In this document: piece by piece, positions 1-10,629 of the stretch | Position numbering within the stretch: the stretch's first letter is position 1 | Layout: every line of letters starts with the position of its first letter | Origin: Paraspadella gotoi | Lineage: Eukaryota > Chaetognatha | Direction: 5' to 3' | Length of the DNA stretch: 64,000 nucleotides | Assembly: GCA_051294375.1 (NCBI GenBank) | Contig: CM119266.1 | Coordinates: 4,772,573-4,836,572, forward strand | Notes under the pieces: model-generated | Databases searched by the model: none | What the model was told of the DNA's origin: nothing | Seen by the model: the letters and a program-made list of their open reading frames with translations, nothing else | Position numbers and translations under genes: made by a program

Positions 1-721
1 CAATATGTTATACTTAAATTAGCCTTAATTAAACTACTACTTAATACTCACACTATTCAATCTTCTTCATCCAACCAAATACCTGGAGTCATAACTAACT
101 TCCACTTGAACAGTTTCTCAATTTCCAACTCAATTATTACATTTTGCTATTTTGGCTCAATTTTTTAAAAAAATTAAACATTAAATTCGCAATAAAGACT
201 GTTTGATACATATTTCACCTCACGTAAATTGTATTTTTTAAACTAACATAATTAAATCCATGACAAAATAACAAAACAGTCTGTGATAAGCTGGCTCAAT
301 TTGTATAAGTGTCTTAAAAAATCATCTAGGAAGTACGAAAATGTTTCCTAATATTGATTGCCGACTATATAATTTATAAATAAAGTTTTTCATTCTCTAA
401 ATAAAAGTAATAATGAAGAAGACTACGTCTACCGACGGAAAAAATGAAGTGAAATGAATAATAAATACCGATAATAATTATTATCAAGTTTATCCTTTTT
501 ATTGTACAATGAGCTGAGGGGAGAATTAGAAATACTATAAAATTCACAATACACACGAAAAAATTTAGCCGGGATTTTGAAATCACGAGGCCCACATTGA
601 AAAAGAATTGTTTTCCAGTCTCCTAGAACCTTAGCTATTAGCAGAGATTCAAGAAAAGGAAACTATGTAAAGAAGATTATTTAGAATCCGGAGGGATATT
701 TAAAACATTCCAACATTCCCG
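1..721. other. AT-rich intergenic or 3' flank, no gene seen
   Basis: The stretch is AT-rich with stops in all frames. The only longer open frame, at 374-595 on the minus strand, is hydrophobic low-complexity sequence with no family resemblance. It probably holds the 3' UTR of the minus-strand CNNM gene that ends at 722. I recognise no RNA gene or repeat here. Confidence 0.5.
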
Positions 722-3700
722 TCACTTGGCGACTTTTCCGTTTCCAGTCGGCGTCAAGAGCGGCGCTGAAGACCTCGATGCTTCGTCGAGGTCATCGAGA
801 TCGGATTCCGCGGAGACGGAGACGAAGACGTCCTCGTCCACCGATGGTTTCGCCGAGAGTCTCTTCGCAGCGTCAGGAGAAGCAGCAGTTCCGCCGCCGC
901 CGCGATTAATGCTGGCCTGCCGTTCCAGCGTCGTCGCCTTTCGCGCCGCCTCGTAGTCCGACGCTCGTATCTTCAGCATCTGCACCTCGGACGTGGGACG
1001 CAGGGAAAAGTCGGGCACGTATCGCGGAACGGCTCGAGGAGAGTTGGCTCTTCCGGCGCCTTTCTCGACGCCCAAAGCGTCCGCGCCGAAAAAACTGAAA
1101 GGTCCCGTCTCGAAAACGAGGCTCTCGTTGCCGATGCAGACCTCGACGCTTCCTTGAAGGACGAGAGCGAAGAAGTCGCTCGGAACGCCTCGTTCGTAGA
1201 CGAAGCTCGGCCTCGCCGGATCGAACCCGACGTCCACCACCAGGCGCGGTTGCTTGATCAGGCGACGCAGCACATTGGCCGATAGACGCGTTTCGCGAAA
1301 CGGATCCACGTTGGCCGAAAGGAATTGGAAGACGGCTAGAGAGAGTTGAGGCGTGAGGCGCGGAGCGGCCTCTCCGTCATCGTCGTTGTTGAAGGCGGTA
1401 AAGTCGGTCCGCGCCGGTGCGGACCGTCGAGCCTTTCGACGATTGTCCGTGACGACGTCCGTCTCATCGAGGATCTCCGCTTGGATGATTTCCTCGATGA
1501 CGTCTTCAAGAGTCACGATGCCCAACATGTTGTCCGTCGTCGGTTTTGGCATCGTCGAGTCAGATTCTGATTTTGAGTCTTTCCCGTTCTTTTTCTTCTC
1601 CGACTTTTCGTCCTTTTTAGCGGATTTTCCGTCGGCCTTTTCTTCGGCCTCCACGGCGACGGACGAGAACACGACTCCGTCCACCGCGTCAGTGGGCGCG
1701 CCCGCTTTTTTATCCTCTTCGGGACTCGGCACCTCCGTTTCGACCACAACTGCCATGTGGCACTTGCCCTTTTTGAACTCCTCCAGCATGTCGTCCAGTT
1801 TGGTCGATTTTCGGACGGGGATCAGCTGGTGTTGGTAAAAGTCGCAGATGGTCTTCAAGGGGATGCAGTCGTCCGGGTCGACGAAGGCCAAGTCTTTGAT
1901 GCTGAGAAGCCAACGGACGTCCGTGGTCTCGGGTTCGTAGACGGGAATTCGAGAATATCCCTGGCGATTTAGTTGGGGGCATTCACGATTTATTGTTTAA
2001 TTAAAAAGTAGTTTGAGTAATTAATAATAATTATATTTTTTTATTAGAATAACTAGAATAACATGTAACAGTTATCTAAACCTGATTTATCTTAAACCCA
2101 ACCAATAATTATTACATAGTTTTTGACAACTGAAATAAATATCATATGAAATTGATACAACCAATATAAAAATTATCCATTCATTCAATAAATAAGCTAT
2201 CTTGCCCCTGACAGGCTTTGGTGGTTTAAGGCCTCCAGCACTCTTACAAGATAATGACATAGCATTCGAGCTTTCGATCAAGACTCTCTCAGTCTTATTT
2301 ATTCACTCCCAGAGTATTTTATAGTATTACCCTCTTCATGATGTTGCTCATTGTGTTGAAATCCAAGATGGCGTCGTAACTGATCATAAAGACGTCGACT
2401 TTCGGAGTCATGATGTCGGCCACTGACTTTTTGGAAAGATCCAATGCGCCGGTGATGATTTTCATTTCGTCCCGTTGGAGGTCGTTCTGACCGTAGGTGA
2501 CCTTTACAGAAGTGAGAATATATAGATTATATAGAATTATAAATATCTTCACTCTTTTGACTTCATTTTCGTGATATGTTTTAGAGGTATAAATCATCTA
2601 TTGTTTACAGGATATAACCGGTTAGAACTAACCAAAATAATATTAACAATACCAATACCAAAAACTCGTCAACATTTATGCCATAAATTATGGTCCTTTT
2701 TTTTCTCCCACTGTTCATTTGTTTCCCGCTCGATCAGCCTCACCTTGAGCAACTCTCTCAGTTTCTCTCTGTCGTAAACTGTCCCCAATTCCTCGCCCAG
2801 GATTTTATCGAGCAGCAAAGAAATCGGGAACGAGAGAGGAAAAGTCAACAGCATAAAAATCTTGGTGATCCAAATTGTTCGAGCGCCAACGGCCAGACCG
2901 TGACGAGAGCAGATGGCTGTCAACGGGGGGGGGTTAGAATTTGTGGTGCTTTTGATGCTATTACTATAAAAAACAAAACAAAAGGGCTATCCAATGATCG
3001 TTGAAATGCAGATACGACACAGATATTGAGAGGAAAACTGCGTAAGAATTGATGACGCTAGACGTCTCCGTAAATATCGGTTAAATAATTTCGTTCTCTC
3101 TCCCTCAGTTTTTCTCTCCTTTACTTTTCGCTGATTTTGCGCTTTTTTTTTCCTTTTCTTTTCCCTCCCCTTTGCGGACTGATATCTTCCCTCGCTTACC
3201 CACGTAGAGAAATAACCTTTTTCCCCCTTGTGGCCGTTCTGATCCCTCTTCCCCTCCCAACACCTTTTAAAGTGACCTACATATAACCCCCTCCCCGACA
3301 CACCTTGAGGAATGATCTCTCCACAAACCACGATCCCCAACGTGGCGCCGATGACGGCGATGACTCCGCCCCCGCCGGTCAGTTGATCCATGAGAATCGT
3401 GAACGTGTTGTTTACTAGAACGTTGCTAAGCAACAGGGTGCACAGAAGAAAGTTTCCGCGCTCGCGAACCGGACCGATCGTTCTGGCGAATTGTTTTTCT
3501 TTCGGCGTCCCGCAGTTTTCAACGATTTTTAATTCCGTTTTGTCCAAAGCCATCAGGCCGAGATTTAAGCCTGACATCCGTGAATACATTAATGTTTGTC
3601 TTTATTTATTTATTTATTTATTATTATTTATTTATGTTCTTTCTTTCTTTCTCTCTATCTATTTATTTATTTGTTTGTTTCTCTCTTCATTTTTTTCCTT

Positions 3701-4266
3701 TCCTTTTACTCACCCGAAAACAATCCCGACATTATCAGTAGAATGCAGATGATCGCTATCTGCAGCCAAAGCGGCATCAAATACTTGGCTTTTGTTTTGA
3801 TCGCGAGCCGCGGGAGGCGCCCCTGGTGAACGAAGCTGTCGGAGTCGTTCGTCTTCAAACAAACGAAGACGGCGTCGTCGTTTCTGGACAATTTCAAGAC
3901 GATGGTCGCCGTGAGGCCGTCGTCTTCGACATCCTCCATCGTCTGCGGCAGGAACTCTTCCAGCCTGTGGTCGCACGAGTCGCCCGCGTCTCCGGCTCGC
4001 TCGTCCAGCGCCACCTTCAGCCCTCGAATATTTAAATTGACGCCGTAGACGCGGAGGGTCGTGGCCTCGTTCTCCACGACGTAGATGGCGACGGCGTCGA
4101 TCTCGGCCGCGTCGCCGCCTACCGGCGCCAGACCCGTAACGCGCGGAAGCGAGGAGGGCGGCGTAGATCCGCTCGTGTTTTTCGGGGCGTTGGTGGGCGC
4201 GCCGTCGGCGAAAATGTCGGCCAGAAAATAAGTTATTAAAAAAAGAAAAACTATTTGGTTTTTCAT
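722..4266 (-). CDS. CNNM-family Mg2+ transporter / CBS-pair protein, complete, five exons
   Basis: Five minus-strand exons, 3714-4266, 3304-3570, 2744-2916, 2331-2501 and 722-1960, join in phase at GT/AG sites to give about 800 residues. Residues 1-20 are a hydrophobic signal peptide, followed by an extracellular domain to about residue 163. A membrane segment leads into the DUF21 core with the hallmark [16 protein letters not shown] across the first splice junction, then [18 protein letters not shown]. The CBS pair follows, with [20 protein letters not shown] and [14 protein letters not shown], and then a cyclic-nucleotide-binding-like domain (about residues 590-700). CNNM proteins sit in the plasma or basolateral membrane and mediate or regulate Mg2+ export; CBS pairs bind ATP-Mg. 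Unusual is a Lys/Glu/Ser-rich insert of about 70 residues (about 463-531) inside the second CBS motif. The start is the only Met before the signal peptide. The family assignment is secure; which CNNM paralogue it is cannot be told. Confidence 0.93.
2138..2330 (+). repeat. Interspersed repeat family 1 (copy in CNNM intron 4)
   Basis: About 190 bp resembling copies at 9387-9562, 18149-18202, 51285-51505 and, inverted, 51615-51812. Shared landmarks are 'caaccatataaaaatt'-like 5' sequence, 'aataagctatcttgc', 'gataatgacatagc' and 'tcactcccagagta'. It has no coding capacity, so it is a SINE- or MITE-like non-autonomous element. This copy ends immediately beside the donor site of the CNNM fourth exon at 2331. 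Confidence 0.75.
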
Positions 4267-5393
4267 GTTTTATTTCTTTATTATTTTTGGTTTTTAAGAC
4301 TGAAAAAGTCTCGTCTTCATGCAGACTTCGTCTTTATTTCTTTTTCCCGAAAAAAAAAGTGATTTATGGTCCTCGTCTTTCAAGTCGGCGAAATACGAAA
4401 AGCGGAAAAACTATTTCTCCGACGTGTGGGGGAATTAAAAGTCTTTCGAACCGGGATTTACAACCGGGGCAGAATTTGGGAAAACCGGTTTGGAAGTCAC
4501 CGAACCAGCTTCTTCTCTCTTTGTGGATTAGGCGGGCAACACCCGTATCAAAGTTGGTTACAATGTCGCTAAAGGCGAAAAGGTGGCGAATGTAATATAA
4601 TTAAAGATAATAGATTTGAATTAACGCGAATTATTGTTACAATGTTTGTTTTTTGAGAAGGAAAACTATGTACAAATATTTCATATATAAAAATAACTCA
4701 TTCTATAACATTCTCGTTTAGACCAGGGATGAGTTCGTAGTTATTTTGTGGTAAATGCTCTTATCAAATTACGCTCGATTTGATTTCATTCGTGCATGTG
4801 TTCCGTTTCCCACAAAAATTAAAAAAAACATTTGTTTGCATTTCAATTTTTAAATTTTTTTTTTTAGGATTAAAGATCGGCTAGTGGATTTTTCTTTTTA
4901 AATCGATTCGAGGAATGTGTACAACAACAACAACTAGATTCGTGTTCATCTCGAGATAGAGAGAGAGCGAGAGAAAGAGAGACTGGGATTTGGAAATGAC
5001 TGCGTTTGGGAAAGGGAAAGGGAAAGGCGCACCGCCGCCGCCGCTGCTGCTGCGTCAGACTCTAGAGAGAGACACAGAGATGAAGGTGTGGCGTGACGAG
5101 GCGAGAGGTTTCGATGATTGCAGTCGTTAATAACTTTTAAACTATGAATTATAATCCGATTTAATCATTTAGTTTACAATTAAAACAAGCTTGACACGAT
5201 TTTTTTAGAGGTATTGTCAGTCGTCAAACTGAGGGTTTTTCTAATAGACAAAATTTCTAATGCTAAGGCCATAATTCATCGTTCGCTTTTGAACTTTAAA
5301 AAAGTTGGCAACAATTCAAACAACCAACTTTATTAATTCAACACGAATAATTCAACTTTTTATTTTCCGAACGGAAATTTTTATTTTTCAAAT
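4267..5393. other. Intergenic, probable CNNM promoter side
   Basis: No convincing coding sequence. The stretch lies between the CNNM start codon at 4266 and the stop codon of the oxygenase gene at 5394. Both genes are minus-strand, so it should hold the 5' region of CNNM and the 3' UTR of the oxygenase. A short GA-rich and (CCG/CTG) stretch lies at 4960-5060. No core promoter element can be assigned with confidence. Confidence 0.4.
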
Positions 5394-7310
5394 TTACATT
5401 CGATTATCTTCAAAGGTTTCTGTGAATCGCTTGTCGAAGTAATCTTTAGCAGTGATTGGTTGAAATTCTGTCTTTCCGTCGTTCATTGGCTGGCGATTAC
5501 CACATTCCACGGGTGTATTTTTAAACTGGAGTGCTTCAATGACTAAGTCCTCTCTGGGGATAAAACGAAAGATAAGAACGTGAGAAAATGTAAGAAAAAA
5601 AAACATGTAGCCGTAAATAGTTAAAACCTGGGGTGCAGAAAGAACGCGATTGACTGTCGCTCTTGCGGCAAAGGGTTGACGACTCGATGGAAGGTGGCGC
5701 GGAGCGACCCTGCTGTCCAGCGTTCCATCATGTCACCTGCCGATGTTTGATTATTTCATGTAAAGAAAACAAACGGCTCATTGCGTGGCAACGTGCATCT
5801 CTAAGAGAGATAAAGATACACTTGACTTGACCTCCGCGTCTCACCGATATTGACGAGGATGGCGCCGTCCAGCGGCGGCGCGGGAACGTAATCCCCGCCA
5901 CGCCGGGTCTGCACCTCGAGGCCGCCGACGCCGCGCTGGAAGAGGAGGGTCAGTGTTCCGTAGTCCGTGTGTTCGCCGAGCTGGACTTGGTCTGGAGAAT
6001 TGATGGGAGGAAATGATTAAGATTATAGACTTAATATTAATTATTATACATTATTATTGCCAATATGCTAATATTATTTTTAATCGTTTCATTTCGATAA
6101 TTAAAATATAATATCTCAAATTTAATTTGTAATAAAGGATCCCATATTATCTCACTTTTCAAAATCCGTATCAAAAACTCACCATCACTCAAACATTCAA
6201 CTCACCTTCCTTCAAATCTCCCGACTCCACCAGCGGATAGAACAATGTCCTCAGTTGCGAAGTGTTGTCGGTCGAATCGAGATCGTGGTTGTCGGCAAAA
6301 AAGTCGGGATCCTCCAGACGGAGACCGACTCCCAGCAGCCGCAACAGGAGGCGGCAGAGACGCTGCGACTCCGAGACGAGACGACAGAGGTGTTGGCGGA
6401 AGTCGCCGTCAGAGGGCCAGAGGGTGCCTTTGGAAAGTGGAGGGATTATTATCATTAAGAAATGGTTCATGAACCTATTCATTAACTGTATGTCAACGAA
6501 AACAAAAAAAAACAAAAAACAAAAAAATTGATTAAAAAAAATTGTCTAAGCCTAAGGATTTATTTATTTTTTTGAAAATTTGCTCAAAAATTTTATCCGG
6601 TTTTATAGATCGTTTTTTTATATTTTTGCAATGTAAAACTCTTTGTGATTGTCAAAATTTTAGATCCTCATATAACCTTGTTTGGTGATGTCGAAACTTT
6701 CTCGAAAATCTCCCGATTTTCTTTGTGGATTCACGCCTTCTGCTTCAAGGCGCACGTAGCCGTGGCGTGAAGCTCTCTGAGTAATGTAGATGTTGTTTTA
6801 AATCATTTTAATGTATAAAGTTTTAAAATATTATTAAATAGTCACCTCTACTTTAGTTTTTGATTTTTCGGCCAAGGGCAACGCGAAGAAACGACGCGAT
6901 GTCTTGTTTGAAAATTTTTTGGTAAAAATCGTTAGTTTTTATTAACTTTGTTGATCCCTTTAACTAAGTTAAATACTAGACAACACGAGCTCACTTGGAA
7001 AGCATTTTCAATAACATCCTGGAGAATGCCGTGGCTCTTTACGTAAACAAATCCCACGGTCGACAAGGCTTCGACCAACTGAACCGAAAAAAAAAGGTTT
7101 TGTTTTCCTTTTTGGTAAAAAAAATGACAAAAAGTGCCTTTGCCTTTGGAAGTAATTAATCATAAATATTTTTAATTAATTTCTTACCCTTTCCGCAAGT
7201 TCGAGAAACGAATCATAACTGTGGTCAGGAAGGGAAGAAAAACTGTTTCCAGGTTTAATAAAATCCTTAAAGTCGATGATAGGAATCGAAGATTCCTCGT
7301 GGAAGTTCAT
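5394..7310 (-). CDS. 2-oxoglutarate/Fe(II)-dependent oxygenase, isopenicillin-N-synthase-like, complete
   Basis: Eight minus-strand exons, 7188-7310, 6995-7078, 6846-6902, 6677-6776, 6206-6427, 5845-5991, 5628-5736 and 5394-5553, sum to 1002 bp with every junction in phase: 333 residues plus stop. The N-terminal DIOX_N-like region includes [31 protein letters not shown] and [13 protein letters not shown]. The C-terminal double-stranded beta-helix has [14 protein letters not shown] (Fe ligands His203 and Asp205), TFHRVVNP (His261) and [10 protein letters not shown] (Arg271, 2-oxoglutarate carboxylate contact). The full H-x-D...H...R set is present, so an active enzyme is expected. The length fits the family (about 300-350 aa). 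It is a soluble oxygenase; the substrate cannot be inferred. The family is best known from plants, fungi and bacteria, with scattered animal members. Eight introns argue against contamination. Confidence 0.92.
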
Positions 7311-10300
7311 GTCGGTTTCTCCTTCGTTGTGAAATGAAAAAAAAGATTAAAAAGATTTTGTTTGAAGTCAATTTGAAGGTCAAGCGTGAGGCGAGTCGGA
7401 AAATGTCGCGCGTAGCGGTATGAGAAAAGTCATCTTTGAACTTTATGTATATCAATTAATTTTTTTAAAACTGGTCAATCTTCGTTCCAATGATTTCCGA
7501 GATTTTTTTTCTTCTGATAAACCAAAACAAGATGTTTTCGTTACCATAATCAAAATCTAGTAAACAATAAATTTAAAGTACAAAAAACAAAGTACAAATT
7601 ATACCTAGTTTAAAATAAAACTTTTATATATTTTTTTAATTTTTTCAACTAATTTTTTTTTTACTAAGATTACGCAATCACAAAATGAAATTAGTGACTA
7701 TTTTAATTTATAATAATTAGGTTTATAGAAACTAAAAAAAGTTTAATGTAATTTTAAATTAAAAGTAACCCAAAATAATGAGTAATGCCATTACTAATTA
7801 CTAATGGGGTTAGTTATAATAAGACAAAAGATTTCTTATGCAAGTGCAAAACACATTAACCGAACATACGTACCTTCCAAAAAATTATTTACGCAATATG
7901 AACTTTTAAACAACTGAAAACTGCCATTTCTGTTCTGTGAGTTTAGCGTCAGTTTCTCGTTCACAATATAAAAAAATATTGACGAACAAAACGCCGGTAT
8001 GCAGAAACGTCTAAAAATAATATTATTGAACCAGTGCCGAGTCTTGCATGTTCACCCGCTACGCTGAAGAGGTCGCTACTAATTTTCTATTCGAAAAGGT
8101 TTTGAGAAAAAGAAAAAAAATGAACATATTTTTTGCAATGATGTGATTATCATGATCATTATGGCAATAATCGTAATAATATTGCGATCTTGCCATTGAT
8201 GTTCATGTTGATGTAATTATCCGAAGAAATATATTTCTTTTTTTCTAAGATTTTATTTATCAATGTATAATTGTTTAGATATAGACCAGCAGAAGGCTTA
8301 TTATTATATATCTAGGTTATCAGCGATAAAAGATAAAGGAGCATGTTGCTTGAGGCGGAGGCAGCGAGCCTTCGGAATTTCGGTTTATTCTCAGGAAATA
8401 ATTGATAAGATTTTGATTGTGAAATGCTTGAAGGCCGATTTGGGACTTTTCAGGAGCAACGGTTGGAGGTTATCAGAAATGCTTGTGGTATCGAAAGCTT
8501 GTAAAATTAATTAATTTTTTTGATTTATATCTGAAACTATTAGACTAATATGACATAGAGAACCCGGTTAGTCTCGCGGCTGATTCTAAGATATATTTAT
8601 CAGATGTCCGAGAAAAATGTTTTCAGAAAAAAAAAACACTTTTCTCGTTCGTCTAACTCAAACGTACAAATTGAATCATAAAGCTTTTTTTATATAACCG
8701 ATATTCTTAAAAGCTAGCTTAACCGGTCATATTGCACAACTCCCTTTCGTTGTCCGTAACTGTTTAACGAAAACCGGTTTTAGGGAGCGATTTACAAATC
8801 ACAATCTTTAATTTCGAAAACGACAAAAAACTCTGGGCGATAAGAAAAAAAAGTCAGCGATTGATTTGCGTCATCAATTATCTTTTACAATCGCCGTGTA
8901 ATTCCCGAAAGCTATTTTATGACTATAGCAAAATTGTTTCGGGGTTATTTCGTAGGTGATTCAGGATTAAATTCTGTTTTGCGTTCATTTCAAATGACTG
9001 GCCTTATATTTTTCCTATTCAAACCTCTACAGTCTACACTTCTCAATAGTATTTTTTTTATTTGCAAGCTTCTTGAGGCAAAAAAAAACAAAAAAAAACA
9101 AAACATATCGGACCGATATACGCCGATCGCTCTTGGTTCTTCCTTCCCCTTTGCTTTTTGCGAAATAATAAATATGAATAAATAATTTTTTTTAAAGTTT
9201 GAAAATCCGATAACGTGAAAAGGTTTTGACAACCGCCTCCGTATTCGAAATGTGAATTGTCGAATGCAATGTTTGATTTTTCACTGAGTTTAGAAAACAA
9301 TTCGGAAATATAGAAGTTGGACTGGTGTGTTTTGAACTAATAATGAATTTCGCAAAAGCGTCCATAATTTTGTTTTTCGTTTTTCATGAAATTGGTACAA
9401 CCAATATAAAAATTATCCATTCATTTAATAAATAAGCTATCTTGCTCCTGACTTTGGACAGGCTAATGACAAGATAATGACATAGCAGGTCCCTGCAAGC
9501 TTTCAATCAAGACTCTCTCACAGTTTCGTTTATTCACTCCCAGAGTACCTGGCTTCCCTTTCAATGAAGTGGTATAATATTTCAAAGAATGTTTCAATTG
9601 TATGAAATGTATTAGATCGGGGAATAATTATTGTACTCCGCACTAGCATCAAAATACAAGGAGCTGAATTTTATGAAATTGATACAATGTAATGTAATTG
9701 AAAATTACAAAAAAATATCCGATTATTCTATGAATTAACAAGAATTTTATGTATGTACATATTTTTATTGTTCTTTATAGGTTATATTTTTTTACGGTCA
9801 TTGAACTCAATGAAAAAATTGTTTTTATGTAAAAAATGTTTATGATTAATATATTTGTATTAAGTATAATAACTTCATTCACAAAAAATATTTTCCTATG
9901 CGAATAACAATATTCATTATCGGATAATTTCTTTCCCCATGTGAAAAGAGAGGAGCCGAATCGACATTCCAGTGGCTATAAACCATTTCTTCTCCCTTTC
10001 AACCATATGATCCATTAACCATTAAGATATTTGTTTCCCTCTTATTCACTGAGTCACTCACTCCCGTTCGATGATCGAATACATCATCACACCGATCATC
10101 GTTTCAGCTTTCGATTCTTTAAAAATTATTTTCATCATTCAATTTTTATTTAAAAAGCCTTTTTTAATTTTAATTCTTTTTGTTTCAGGAATCCGGATTA
10201 AAAAGCAAAATAAACAAACAAAAGGACAATGAACTACTCCGCGATCCGACCGTAAACGAGAATCGATCGCCATGTCGATTCCGGATCGAACATTTTTCGA

Positions 10301-10629
10301 AAGGACGATCCATTTCGACGGAACGTGATTTTTAAGAAAATAATTTTAAATAATCAACGATCGAATAGCAATAATTTAATGCACAAAACTTGGATTATTA
10401 ATTAACCCAACGTGAATATCTAATCGGATCTAATTAACGACAATCGCTTGCCACGCGTGAAAAATCAATAATTTAATTAATAAAACTGATAAATCTTAAT
10501 CGACGGATCGATTCACGATCGGCGATGCATCGGAAAAGGGATTCCGATCGAGGAAATAAATACGCGTAATCTTATTTCGGTTGACTGGCATCAAGATCGA
10601 GTTTCGATCTCGGGCCAATCTCGTTCACG
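7311..10629. other. Intergenic between divergent oxygenase (-) and Piezo (+) genes
   Basis: About 3.3 kb between two divergently oriented start codons, so it should contain both 5' UTRs and promoters. It is AT-rich. The open frames at 8263-8514, 8919-9185 and 8990-9300 look random. A family-1 interspersed repeat lies at 9387-9562. Sequence from about 10195 towards the Piezo ATG is more GC-balanced and rich in 'gatcg' words and could be its 5' UTR, preceded by a possible 3' splice site ('tttgtttcag' near 10181). Confidence 0.45.
9387..9562 (+). repeat. Interspersed repeat family 1 (intergenic copy)
   Basis: Second copy of the element described at 2138-2330. It has the same order of landmarks and a longer 3' part ('acctggcttccctttcaatg') that is shared with the copy at 51285-51505. 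Confidence 0.75.

Noticed and set aside
8263-8514. Small intergenic gene of 83 codons
   Set aside because: No splice context, codon bias or recognisable motif; AT-rich chance frame.
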